64,000 nucleotides of DNA from Hyaloperonospora brassicae. Its lineage: Eukaryota > Oomycota > Peronosporomycetes > Peronosporales > Peronosporaceae. A program made the translations under genes and the position numbers. Location: the NCBI GenBank assembly GCA_947650285.1, contig CANTFL010000608.1, forward strand, positions 124,001 to 188,000, given 5' to 3'. Of this stretch, positions 36,461 to 48,640 are shown piece by piece (within the stretch, counting starts at the first letter, position 1; every line of letters begins with the position of its first letter). The notes beneath the pieces were generated by a model. That model ran no database searches. It worked only from the letters and a program-made list of their open reading frames with translations, and was not told the origin of the DNA.

Positions 36461-39309
36461 TTTATCAAGATGAATGTAAAAGACAAGATCAGTGCTTCAG
36501 CCGGGAGAGTCGGGTGTGGCGTGAAGATTAGTTTGTGTATAATGCTTAAACTTATATTTTGTTTCGAGGATACGACAGAGAGAGGGTATGACCTTCGTTT
36601 TATCGTAAGTATCTTGTGTAGGCTGGCGGATACTTTAACGCAGCATGAGCACCTGGAAAGGCGCCAGCAAATCTCAAGAGGCTTTATATTTATTTATTGT
36701 ATCGGGTAATTTCTCTAAAAAGGCAGAATATAGTTTATTGAGCATCCGAAGCCACATATGCTGAGCTGGCGAGCGCTGGAAGATGCAGCGCAAACAAATC
36801 TGCGACTAATAAAACGATGCTGCATTTTTGTACCGAGTCACGGCTTCGTCGTACATCTTGATTTGCCGATTATTCTGTAAAAAATTGTGTTTAATACGGA
36901 AACAAAAGAGTGATTCTGCCCATAAACAGAAAATTATTTTATATTACAAGTAAGTTACCAGGAGCCTCCGTTAGATAGTAAGATGCGCTGAATTCTATAC
37001 GAAAATACGATATTTACACCCTGAAGTTCCTTAACTGTACCACATTTCCTGCCAATTTAGGTTATCATGTCCCTATTCTTACCCAAAACCAATTGCATAA
37101 ACGCAGTTTTAAAAGGCATTGTTTGTTTACACGAACAGAAATAGTGCTATAAAAGTTAATGATGAATACTATGCAAAGTTAGGCGATTCGTTGTTTGTTT
37201 GTCATATTTACGTTTCACAAACGCTATATATGGCGCTGAAGGACAAGCCGAATGCTTTCCTTCGGCTAACAAAAATGATGTATGTATCAATTCCACCACA
37301 AGTATGAAGGCTATTTTCTAAAAGTTCCAATTCATCGAAGAAAGGCTTGGATCGGTGACGATCCATTAATTCAGCATGTACATCTGCCCTGTATGCTTCT
37401 TTTTGTAGCGAAGTACGTTGCAAGAATTTATTTATTTGATTTTGCACAACACATATTATGGTGGCTAACAAATGACCAGGATATGTTTGACACTTGTAGT
37501 CTGCTCCATAAGAAACTTCCATAATTTGGTAGACCAGATGGATGGAGTGCAAGCTCCTGTTTCTGGATTCTCTCTTCCTTTTAATTGCAAACTACCAATT
37601 ATGTTGCTTTTTTTACTTATCACAGGAAGAGCTGTCATTTGGCGTGATCCGATCACACGCTGGGAGCATTTTTACATATCCCGAAATTAAATAAGACTGA
37701 AACACTCATTCGTTAGTGGACAAGCATGTCGTTGGCTGGTGATGGCGTAAACGAAAATTGTGTGAACATAGAGCTCGGCGGTAAGGACATGGATTGCTAG
37801 ACAACGAGTACATTAATACCTCGTTTACTTATCTTTTACTACAAAATATATCCAACATTAGATACCCTTCGAAAGCCCAAAATGGGGAATAGCGGTTCTC
37901 CAATGTAATGTAAAACAATATTGATTACACTTACTTACGTAATCGTCGTAAGATTAGATAGGACTGCAGCATATGAGGTAAATGTACAACAAGAGATCTG
38001 TGTTGTTGCGGTCAACGCTTATAAAGAGGCAAGAAGGACAATGAATGGAGAGCTTCATTTTTTGCAAGCTACCGCAAAAATTAATTACAATCAAATACCA
38101 CAATATCGCCTGATATCAAGGAATGCCCCCTTTGTTTTTCTGGGCGGCAAAAGGCGAACAGATTCTTGTTTAATGCTAGGCACAAGTCGCCTGCGAATAT
38201 CACAACCAGCTTAACTTCATGCAACTAAACTCGAGTTGAAAAAAATATACCTGAATATTATCGACGTCTGTGATACGCTTTGCTCGAGCACACATTCTCA
38301 AAGTTATAAACTTCTGCTGCTTATCTATATAAATACATGCCAAGAAACAAACATTCAGAATTATGCGTAAGTGGTACGTGACAGATCAACAAGCACGATA
38401 CGGCGAGCTGCGAGTTTAAAATTAGACATTTTTCTTTGCTCTGAATGCTCACAACGTAGTATGTGTAGAGAGATTTATTATATCGGAAACTATTTTCGAA
38501 AAGATTACTATCACTAAAGCCAGTAGTAGCATATGTAACTACGCCAGCACGGAGATTGTGGTAAAGTAATGTCATACGGTTAAGATAAAGAACGAACTCA
38601 AACGGTTGCGCATATATTAGAATGTAACACTTCGATACACACCCTCCTCTCAGTAGCCTTTGTCAATCGTGACAAATATGCCGCCTAATATCGATACCGC
38701 ACCTATATTCATTGACTTTGTATGTATTTCGATTCCTGAGTATGCGAAGCGGCGAAATCATTTAAACCACAAAAGTGCTTATTGTAGGCCGGCTAGATTT
38801 GCAGCAGCTTGACCGATGTGGCTCTAGTACGTGCTTATATTTCTCTTTTTGCTTGAAAATTAAGTCAGACTATTACTGCATCAGCTTTTTCATATCACAC
38901 CATTGCAAATAATTTGTGAAGTTTGTTCATACAGTATTCACGGGTTCAAAGATTGTAATACACGCGACTGTCGCATTGGTTTACTATTTACATCGACCCA
39001 TTAAGGGTCCCCACCTAGCAATTGTCAATTACATTTGTTTCAATTTGAACAGATATGTTTCCTGCCTCAGTCGTTGTGCCCGGAAATGGACCAGGAAGCT
39101 CGTCAATATCAATTTTTTCTCAGGTAGAGAACGCGTTTGATTTGTCATGCGCGTATACTGAATTTGTGCGTGGATGTACCGCGAATGGCGGACCGCAGCC
39201 ACAAACTTGAACATCTGATACCTGATTAGGCTAGTCCAATGATCCCATGTATTCAAGGTGAAGGACACTACCGTTAAAAACTAGTTTGTAGTCTGAGAGA
39301 TAATGAAGG
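36461..39309. other. No recognisable gene
   Basis: AT-rich sequence. A pair of minus-strand ORFs near 37208-37656 (114 and 63 codons) is the most gene-like thing, but neither has a domain I know and the start and stop context is not persuasive. Confidence 0.35.
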
Positions 39310-39420
39310 TTCGAACTGAAGGCCGTGACCGAGTGGATTTTGGCTTTGTCATATAGCACCCTAGTGTTTTCACTATCTTAACCGTTCGAGTCACAGCCCA
39401 CTGATCTGGCCACCTTTCAA
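39310..39420 (+). repeat. tRNA(Ser/Leu)-like SINE head or tRNA pseudogene
   Basis: An A box TGACCGAGTGG (39326-39336) and a B box CGTTCGAGTC (39383-39392) are 57 nt apart, the spacing of tRNAs with a long variable arm. CCGAGTGG is typical of Ser/Leu D arms. No convincing acceptor pairing, so probably a SINE head or a dead tRNA. Confidence 0.4.
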
Positions 39421-39503
39421 CAAGGTGATAACAACTTAAGATAGCCGCTATGTCTGAATATTATGAAACCTCGCATGTCCCTCGAGGCTTATGTTTCGTA
39501 ATC

Positions 39504-39939
39504 TGTAAGAGGGTAGCCTGTTACCTGCAATTTTATTTTGAGGAAGATGATAACGAAGAATATTATGTTGACTATCCTGTTAACAATATCACAGATCACA
39601 GTGATCATGCTGAGATGACTCAATGGGCTAATTATTGGTTGGTATTTTGTTATTATCAACCCACCAATCGATGCTAAATGCGCGCCATGGGTGGTGAGTA
39701 GACGTTACCATACGTTTAATTATATGAATACAAATAGGTTAGGGAACAGCAGGGAACAAGAGATATTGGACTTATTTAAATTAAATGTTTACTTTTACAT
39801 CGACTAGAGTCTTTGTCGTATTCGTTTATATGTCCTCTGTATAGTGAATACACCTAGGAGGGCACTAATCGTCACTGTTGTCAGTGATAGTTACCTTCGT
39901 ACCAGTGTTCCGGTTCGAATTGATCAGGGCCTCGTTACA
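39504..39939 (+). repeat. Diverged 5' LTR of the chimeric gypsy element
   Basis: Starts TGTAAGAGGGTAGCC and ends CTCGTTACA, collinear with the family LTR (ATTATTGGTTGGTAT, CAACCCACCAATCGATGC) but with many changes and extra bases (436 against 391 bp). It is followed by a PBS-like TTGTTAGCAC. It contrasts sharply with the near-perfect 3' LTR. Confidence 0.75.
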
Positions 39940-39989
39940 CTTGTTAGCACTTAGTAGTCTTTCCAAGGTACACTAGTACAGCACCTAAC

Positions 39990-41015
39990 ATGAACATGTT
40001 TGACGATGTAGAAGGCTACAGCTTTCACGTAATCCTTTTAAGCTACTCCTATTCAAGCTATGTCAAACGGGGTGCGATCGGACGAATGAGTTCAACCGTT
40101 GGCGAAGAAGCTGTCTGGGTCATGCTATCCTCAAATAATAAGGACCATTAGCAACCCGCCAACAGCAAGGTTTTGCAGCGAAAACTTGATGAGTCGCAAG
40201 CGAAGGTGACCTTGTTGCAGCGAAAGTATCGCCAGCGGATTGGAACACTGAGTCAGCAACAATCTCAAATTGCAGAGTCGACACGTGAGCATCGACGGGA
40301 GACTTTTAAGCTAGAAAAAGCTAAGTGCCGGGGAATCGAGAAATACTCTTTGTTGAGATGTTTCGTCGCAGTAGACGGTGCAAGTAAGCCCGTCGCATCG
40401 ACGATGAGAACATGCAAGTTGCAATTTCTCAGTCATACCTGGCAGGGGATGCCATAAATTGAGCCCTGAATCTCAAGTTGCACGACTCAAATGTAATCGG
40501 GTTGTTAAACATCGTAACTACCCTGCTCAGGTAAACGTTTGAGCCGCCCAGGGCGGAATTCAGGACTCTATCACAGCTCCTGTATATCAAATAGATCAAG
40601 TGTGATTTTCACGCTTACTTCCAACACGTACGTTACCTTAATATGCATGGTAGCGAACCCTGTGGGTTTAATTGGGTTGAGCAGATTATTCATTTGAGAG
40701 GTTTCAGATGGTCCCGTCAGGGATCATCTGCTCCGAGGAGAGCTACAATAAGGCTTAAAATAGCGATATACGCTGCGAAGCAGAAAAACTTAAGTGTAAG
40801 ACAGGCCCACACTACGATGACCCCTATCGTCCACAGAGACGACCAGCGGTAGTAGGTTTAGAGCCAATGGATCTCTGTGTGGTCAAGGGAAAGAAACCTC
40901 ACCCTGCGAGCGACGAGCAATTGCTGAAATGTCATTCCTGTCAAAAGTTGGAACACTAAGCATATGAATGCATATGAATCAGCTCGGAATCTCGCAATTA
41001 TGAGTGAAGTGACCG
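39990..41015 (+). pseudogene. Gag pseudogene of the chimeric element
   Basis: Collinear with the intact Gag at 50927-52081. AACATGAACATG opens the region. A 94-codon ORF at 40173 covers the coiled N-terminal region and the FVAVDGASKP block, which equals FVELDRALRA in the intact copy. The CCHC remnant CHSCQKLEH, stop, AYEC lies near 40930-40970. It carries several frameshifts and a stop inside the zinc knuckle. The hairpins that tile the intact gag are largely eroded here. Confidence 0.75.
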
Positions 41016-41109
41016 TCCATCAACTAGAAAAGTTGTAGGACGAGGGTTTGGCATCGTTGCAAAGCCGCAACTTCGAGACAGGCCACAATAAAAGTGTCGG
41101 GATCAATAA

Positions 41110-42985
41110 AGGCGGAGCAAACTACTAATCTATGAACATCAAATAAACTTGCAAACCCCTTGAAAGAGATTATTTCCGACACGTAGTCAATGTGTCTCTC
41201 TGCTCCTGATGATGAGGTTTCCTTAATCATCTTAAAATTGGACGTGGCACAGTAATTCAAACCTCGTGCCTCTGTTAACGGTGTGGCGTCGAACAATTTA
41301 ATTCGTCGCCATTTAGTCGAGGGTCGTACGCATATTTTTCGTTAAGCGCGACATCCCTCCGACGAGGATGAAGGTGCGCCTAGCGACAGGCTAATCGATC
41401 AGTGTATCGAAACGTGGAGTAAAAAGTCACTATACTTAAGAAGACGAGCAGTATGATGATGATAAAATCGTACTGGAGCTGGATGCCAAGATCGACGATA
41501 TCCAACAAATGTCTTGGCTCAGAAGTTACGAGCCGAGAGCGAGCTGGAAGCATCGATCCGTCGTGATGACTGCCACTTGTTCACAGATGTCCATCTGACA
41601 GACGTCTTGGAACGCTTTAAGTCATGTAATTGTACTGCAAGCGATTTAGATATCCGTACTTGTGGTCCGACCGTTAGTACGACTGTTCAAGATCAAAGCA
41701 TAGATTAATACTACAATGTGACTAATGTCCCTGGCAAATGCACAAGAGTACAGTCGGCGCCGAAGGTCCACCACTCTACGAAGTCTAGTGGACCCGGACT
41801 TTGATGCATGCCAGATAGGTAGCACATAGAAAAAAAGAAACCGGTTGCCAGGACACTGCATCACGTTCATCCTGGTTCGACTGAAAAGTCGACCACAGAA
41901 GATGATGACCTGATTGAGGTTGCACATCCACAGTCATAAGACGTAGACGGAATAATTTCACACTTCCTTAAGGAAGGATTACCTCAAGAGTTACTTGGTG
42001 AGAGATTAGGCTCTCAGCAACATGATTGAACAAGCCATCATCAGAGTGTGGAAACAAGTTCCCAGGAAGTAACCGAGACGTTAAACGTCTTGGTTGAGGA
42101 CGGTTTAAGCGTAGGCGCTTATACACTTGTTCTGATTGTGCCTCCGGAGTTAGCTTCTGAGATCACACAATTCCCAACGTTAGAACTAAAACGGTTCCTG
42201 CGTGATCTGTACAGTGGCAAAGTCAAGTCTATCTACATAATCGTCACAGAGGATGAGTGTGAGACCGATATTCGGTCGGCAACAGTATTTGCTGAGAACA
42301 AACGGGTTCTTGGCAGATCCACGACAGACGAAAGCGTCGTAAATAATAATCCCCGGATTAAGCGATACACGTCTCAATCCTGGGAGTCGCTTCAGTCAAA
42401 CCCTTTGTATAAGGATATAGGCACTCGACTCGAGATCGATCTCAAACCGGGTTCGAGGTACTGTGTCATGAAGCAGTTCTCACTGCCTCGTGAACAAGTA
42501 CTAGCGATAGACAAATTCTTTGTTGATCGTTTTGCAGCGAGACGTAGAGGAAATCAACTTCTCTCTCTTCGACCTTCTGTGTGCATAGAGCCACAGGAGG
42601 GTTTCGGATTTTTCGTGCATTCAACAAGTTATATGCTGCAACGGTACCATATCAGACGATGATACCGCGGAAGGACGTAATCATAGATGGTATGTCAAAG
42701 GGTACCATATTCTCGTCCATGGATCTAATGGGGTGATTCTATCAGATCCTCGAGCGTGGATGGGGCATCTCGTGCAAAGCAGTGAGCACCCCAAGCGGTA
42801 TGATGTGGGAGTCGCTAGTGATGTTACAGGGGCTGATTAATACCTCAGCAACGTTAAGCAGATGTGTAACAAATCTTATAAGATCGATGCAAGATTTCTC
42901 ACCGATTTATTTCGACGATATGTTCGCTCATAGTCGGGCTATGGACGGAAAGACGGACTTATAGGCTCACTGAACACATGTGCGT
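41110..42985 (+). pseudogene. Protease/RT pseudogene, old part of the chimeric element
   Basis: Aligns with intact pol from about 52130 to 54000. The longest open piece (42048-42662) runs through NVLVEDGLSVGAYTLVLIVP and the FSLPREQVLAIDKFF block before RT. The RT YFDD box survives near 42910 as SPIYFDDMF. Divergence from the intact copy is roughly 15-20% by eye, with many frame breaks. Confidence 0.75.
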
Positions 42986-45965
42986 TAGGTTCTTCAACTT
43001 ATGCGCAAGCATAAGTTGTTCGTCAACCTCAAGAAGTGTATATTCGCGGCTAGCGAAATACCACTTCTTGGGTGCATCGTGGGGAAACACGGCGTACGCC
43101 CTGATCCCTAAAAGATCAAGGCGATCACCGACTGGCCAGTGCCAGTCGATGTCAAGGGACTAAAGGAAGTTCCTTGGTCTTGCGGCGTACTTGCACAAGT
43201 ACTCGCGCAACTACGCCGAGATGACTGTTCATCTTTCTTGTCTGCTCAAGAAAAATGTCAAGTGGTCATGGAACGCTGAGTGCCAGCGTTCCTTTGAAGG
43301 TATCAAGCAAAGCTTGATGCAATCGCCGATCTTGGCGATTGCAGATCAGGACAGACCATTTCATGTGGTCTGTGACGCCAGCGCTTTCGCAATCGGCTGT
43401 GCGTTAATGCAGTTCGATGCAGATGGCGCGGAGCGCGTCATCTGTTATCAGTCGCGTCAGCTGCAAGCAGCTGAGCGTAATTACCCAGTGCATGACAAGG
43501 AACTCCTTGCCATGAAATACGCACTGGCTAAGTTTCGCGTCTATCTCTTGGGAGATAGACCGTTTGTTGTCTACACGGACCATGCGTCATTACGCACGGC
43601 CGTAAACAGCCCACACCTCTCGCAAAGAACGGCGAGGTGGCTGTCTTTCTTCGCGGAGTATAACTTCTCCGTGGAGTATAAACCGGGACGACTCAATGTC
43701 GTCGCGGATGCTCTTTCGCGCCGGCCCGATTTCGAGCCGGACGCGCAATCCAACAGTGAGGACAAGCCCACTGTTGCGACACTGTCAGTCAGTGTCCCGT
43801 CGTCAAGTTTACTTGACGACGTACGAAAGGCATACGCGGAAGATAAGGATCTTCTGCGATTGATGGATCATCTTATGAATCCATCCAGTAAATCCATGAG
43901 GGATTTACCGGCTTTGTACCGATCCTCATCGGATCGGTATAGTACACGCAACGGATTGCTGTACTATACAGCTGTTGCCGACGACACGCTTCGTGTCGTC
44001 GTACCCGCTCATCATGATTTGCGATTGCGCATCATGTATGAGTGTCACGATGCCCCAACAAGCGGCCATCGTGGAAGGGAAAAGACTTACCTTACGGTAA
44101 GTCGTTACTTTTACTGGCCCCGCCAGTATCAGTTTGTTCGCAAGTACATACGTGCTTGCGAAGTTTGTCAACGGGTGAAGCCTAGTACTTCATCCCGTGC
44201 GCCATTGCAGCCTCTGCCTGTTCCGACAGAGTGCTGGCAGTCCGTTTCAATGGACTTCGTCTTCGGGTTTCCCGAAGACGCTCACAAGAATAATGGTATT
44301 CTTGTGTTTGTGGACCGATTCAGCAATATGGTCCATCTTGCTGCTGTCCCTGAGTCAGTCAAGGCTCAAGGTTGTGCTCGTGTCTTTCTAGACACGGTCT
44401 TTAGACTCCACGGGTTACCCCGTGAACTCGTATCCGACCGTGACCCTCGGTTCACGGCGGAATTTTGGCAAACCGTGTTCCGTACTCTCGGAACACGATT
44501 GAAGATGTCCACTTCTGACCATCCAGAAACAGATGGTCAGACGGAACGTGCGAACCGTGTCCTCGAAGAGATTCTTCGAGGATATGTCCACTCGTTTCCG
44601 AGTTGGAGCGAATTCCTACCCATGGTGGAATTCGCCATCAATAATTCGGTGCATGCTTCAACACAGCACACACCGTTTTACGTGAATGGCCTACGCCATC
44701 CACGAGTGCCCACCCTTATAGAGTGTGACTCTTGGATAAGGGGGGAGGGACTCGCTCGAGCAAAAACCGTTTTGGCTCTTGCTCATCACGTGTCGACGCA
44801 AACGTCGTCACGTATGATGCCGATGTCGATAAAGTCGACATCGATGAAGAAAATCACCTCAATAATAGCGAAGACGCTATTATTGATTCGGATGATGATG
44901 ACGATGCTGGTATATTCAGCATCGCCAACGATTATGTCAGTGAGGAAGAAGACAACCTCGCTGAAGAAGAGAGCAATCTCTTAGCAGTGCGCACGAAGCG
45001 CACTGCTAGACAAAACAAAGAGTCAGCAGAGAACTTCCTGCTGACTCGAGAAGCTGTAGTCCGTTTCGTTCAGGACTCCATCGCAAATGCGGTGGACCGT
45101 CAGAAACGGAACGCAGACAAGAATGGAAGAGCAAATATTCTTTCATTTAAGGTTAATGACCTAGTACTACTGTCAACGGTAAACCTACCTGGACATGCAG
45201 TCACTAGTGTCGGCAGTAGTAAACTACTGCCGAAATACATTGGGCCATTTCGAGTGTTGCATCGCAAGGGCAATGCATACACACTCGAATTGCCACGTAG
45301 GATGCGCACGCATCCTACGTTTTACGTGGGGAGGCTTAGGTCGTACTGTCAGTACGATCCTTCTTCTTCCGATGAAGATAGCCCCCACGTTCAAGAACAT
45401 CCATCAAGTTCTTGCGTTCGCGCTCCAGACGATCCGTCTGGTCGCGCAGATATGATACCTCGGTATTCAACCGAGATATCTCCCCGCGAGCTGTCGCCAG
45501 CTCGCCGAAAAGGGAGCGGACATCCCGCTCGACCTGAAGCTGCGCCGTGGCATAATCGGCGCGATCCCTCGCCCGATCAGCCTCGTGACCCTTGCGGTTC
45601 TTCCGCACGGTGTCGGTCAAATCGTAGCGTCGGTCGCGCTCGTGCTTTAAGTCATCGCGCAATTCATCGATTGCGCGATCCATCTCGTAAGGGTCGAGAT
45701 GGTGGGCCTGGGGTCTCTGGAGGAGGTCTTTCCTCCTCCACCACATCCTTTGGTGGATGCTCACGGTGATCAACGCTTTCTAGTGGAGCGTATCTTGAAT
45801 CACCGTGACGATTCAGGATCAAGGACGAGCTACCTCGTCCAGTGGCGGGGGTATCCACCCTCTTGGAACAGCTGGGAGCCCCGCTCTCAGCTGTTGATGG
45901 ATGTTGAAGGTCTCGTTCGCCAGTATGACGAGACCCATCCGATGAGTCCTATGGCCCATCGGTAA
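42986..45965 (+). pseudogene. RT end, RNase H, integrase and chromodomain, young part of the chimeric element
   Basis: From 42986 the sequence closely follows the intact copy. Open frames run 43191-44984 (RNase H with CDASAFAIG and YTDHASLR; integrase with the HHCC finger, [16 protein letters not shown] and TDGQTERAN) and 44732-45965 (linker and chromodomain). Damage seen: an in-frame TAA near 43109, a one-base insertion in CTAAAGGAAG near 43175, and one G fewer in the G-run near 44740, which shifts the frame after WIRG. RNase H has CDASA where the intact copy has CDASD. It cannot make a full Pol. Confidence 0.85.
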
Positions 45966-46941
45966 ACACGCGCCCAAGGCGCTTGTAGACGGATTGCAAG
46001 TTTGCAATCGCGTCACGCATCTCAGCCGAGATGTGTGCCCTTCCCCAGGGCGAATTTAGGGAGTACACATCCCTATGTGCACGCTGCGAGTTGTCAACAC
46101 AACTCGCACAAGGGTCTCCCCATGTGAGGCAAGGAATGCCTGCCTCACTAGATAAACAATGCAACCGGTACCTAGCACCGGTTGGCGTTCGCCGTTCGAA
46201 CCTGAGGCGTGTCGCCTCAAGTTTCTTGAGCCACCCTTCTCGTCCAAAATTCTTTACGTTTTGGACGAACGCGTTCCACGCAGCCAAAAGCGATGTTTTG
46301 TCACGCTTTTGGTTGCTGTTGTACCATCGATGTCTAAGGAAGACATCGAGATAAAAGTCTTCTTCAGCGCGAAAGTTCTTCGCGCTGGGACTCAAGCCGT
46401 GAAGCTCAGTTGCATCGAATAAGGGTATTCGATGGTGTTGGCCTGTCTCGTGAGACAGGCTATTGATGAGTTGTTCGGGCAAACGCCACGGCTTCAACTC
46501 ATCACGCTTCACAGTGGTACCCTTGTCGGTACCACGGCTCCCAGATTGACGACGGCTCGCGCCATCGTCATCACGCTCGTGCGAAGACGCACGAGCCGGC
46601 GGTGGTGAAGAATAGAACTCACCACCCTGATCATCGTCATCACTGCCGAACAGACTGTGATGCGAATCACGAGTCCGTTCGTTCGGCAGTGGTCTTGGCG
46701 AATACTGAGGCGTCGCCGGTGAGCGAGACGCCTCTGGAGCATTGCCCGAGTCAGACACGTCTGACTCGCCAGAGTAGATGACCTCCACATCGGGATCATC
46801 GTGCGCACGCGGTGTGATACCGCGTGCACCTGCAGCACCTGTTGCTGCAGGCGAAGAAGGGGCGGCAGACGACGAAGCGTCTGCCGCAGAGGCTTGCACA
46901 GCACCAGGCTGTGTGGGTCTTGAGTCACCTCGCATAGACAT
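45336..46941 (-). pseudogene. Broken copy of the antisense ORF in the chimeric element
   Basis: Counterpart of the 534-residue antisense ORF at 56348-57952. Here it starts at 46941 and stops after 330 codons (45949), because codon 331, CAG in the intact copy, is TAG. On the pol strand the same base gives only Val to Met. A second piece (45773-45336) holds the coiled coil. A block near 45685-45715 also differs (GGGCCTGGGG against AACCGAATCA), shifting the frame. Confidence 0.8.
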
Positions 46942-47071
46942 GTTAACTATGCGAGGTCAAGCGGAAAGTGAGTGGAACGGACCAAACAAGTGCTCCCTGT
47001 CACAATGGTGGCCAACGGGTGGCCTCCATATTTCGATAGTCACACGGTGACTATCAGTTAAGGGGGGGTGA

Positions 47072-47460
47072 TGTAACGGGGCAGCCCGTTACATGAAATT
47101 GTCACTTAAGGAAAGTGACAATAAAGAATATAAAGATGGTTATTCTTTAAACAATATCACCGAAGCGGTGATATTGAAGGGTCGACCAAAGAGTCTTTTC
47201 ATTGGTTGATATCGTGATGATATCAACCCACCAATCGCCGCAAGACGCGCGCAATGAGTGGTGACGAGACGTCACCATACATGCAGTTATATTAGTATAA
47301 TTGAATTAAGTCAAACGAAGAGACAGTAGTTTAAAGACTTAATTTATTAATATAACAGTTCTACTTTTACCCTACCTACGCTTCCTCGCTCGCCACGTGT
47401 ACGTCCGTCGGGGCAACCAAATCCCTTGCGTTAAGTTACGCAAGGGTGTGCCCCGTTACA
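47072..47460 (+). repeat. 3' LTR of the chimeric gypsy element
   Basis: 389 bp, TGTAACGGGG to CCCCGTTACA, almost identical to the intact element's LTRs. One hairpin differs by a matched pair of changes (G47162 with C47166, against A and T in the intact LTR). The G-rich polypurine tract lies just upstream (AAGGGGGGG). Confidence 0.9.
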
Positions 47461-48640
47461 CAGTTGGGATGTCGGCGTCGATGGACGAGCCGGAAAAATG
47501 ATCACGCCTCACGTCACTTTGACCGGACTCCGGTCGCGATCAGCGAGAAAGACGTCATCGCCGGCAGTACCCCGCGCGTGGTCACTAGTCAAGTCATCGC
47601 TAATCGCAGAGGGGGAAGACGATCGGACAGAAGGGTTGGTGACGGAGCAGCTAAAGAGTGACAAAAGTTGGGCTATTCGATCATGGTAACGTAATGGTTG
47701 GTGCGGAGGAGTGAGAAACATAAGGGCTTCAGCAGATCGACATTTTGTGTCGACGACCGGTGCAGGGACGATTGCAGTGAAGCTATCAAGAGCAATACGA
47801 TTAACCTTAACTGACAAGCTTTAACAAGCCTGGGACCGGCCACGGACGCTGTAGGATTGAATATCGATCTGACCGACCTTCGATAGGACTGGCCATCCAA
47901 GAATCCGAACGGGATCGGGCATGGGTGACCGATCACAGTAATTGGTGGTGGCCAGCGGTCGCGGTCATCGGTTGTGACCAGCGGTCACGGTCAGCGGGGT
48001 CGCACGATATAAATGGGACAAATAGGCAGTGGTACGCAAACTACGTCGCATGAACTGAAATATACAGCGAAGTAGAAGCGTAGTTCTATCCGCTAATAAA
48101 TCAATAATAAACAGTATTCTTACAAAATGAGACACGCGTCAGTATTTGTCCGGGATGGAATGTCAGTCGCCACCCGACGTACATGGATTGTTGTGCATGT
48201 GTTTGGTTCAGGTTTGTTACTAAATTTTTGGCGAGGGATTAGGTAACTTACTCAAGTTAGCTTGCGATCGACTCGACGAGCATTTCAAGGTAGGGCCTTT
48301 GAACGGCTCAAGTGGTCAGACAAACAATTCGATCAAGTATCGACATTTGGTTAAGGCAACCTGAACGAATATCAGGGCGACTCTAGGAGAGCACTTTATG
48401 CAATACCTGGTCGCGTGAAGAATTTCCACGCGACCACACCAAGCCTATTTCCAACTCGACTAAGACAGACAACGACTTCAAGTCATCCTGAAGAGTGCGA
48501 CACGCCCGCAGACGGGTACACAAGGTGATTGGAACAATACAAGACACACAGTCCAGGGTATCCCTCCGTCAGTCAATTGCATGGGCAACTGTGAAAGTTC
48601 GATAACGCATCGGACTTTTTGCGATAAGTACTTCACCACA
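47461..48640 (+). repeat. 3' remnant and LTR of a second GATC-type gypsy element
   Basis: 47461-47772 resembles the last internal stretch of the GATC-rich element (CAGATCGACA, then GCAGGGACGA as polypurine tract). 47773-48640 aligns with its LTR: TCAAGTGGTCA, GAAGAATTTCCACGCGACC, GCAGACGGGTACACAAGGTG. It ends in TTCACCACA, the family's CCACA terminus. It starts TGCAGTGAAG at 47773 and is shorter (868 bp) and far less GATC-rich. Its 5' part is missing, cut off by the chimeric element. Confidence 0.65.

Larger units (their letters stand above)
39504..47460 (+). mobile_element. Chimeric Ty3/gypsy element (old 5' part, young 3' part)
   Basis: An element of the same family as the intact copy at 50492-58474. 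Its left part (5' LTR, gag, protease and most of RT) is strongly diverged and frame-broken. From about 42985 onward it is about 98-99% identical to the intact copy, including the 3' LTR. Flanks show no target duplication: TAATC left, CAGTT right. The right flank is the 3' end of a GATC-type element and the left flank is not. It is best explained as a recombinant between two insertions. Confidence 0.85.

Noticed and set aside
37208..37656. Two adjacent minus-strand ORFs (114 and 63 codons) that might be exons of one gene
   Set aside because: No domain recognised, no convincing splice pair found, and the surroundings are transposon debris.
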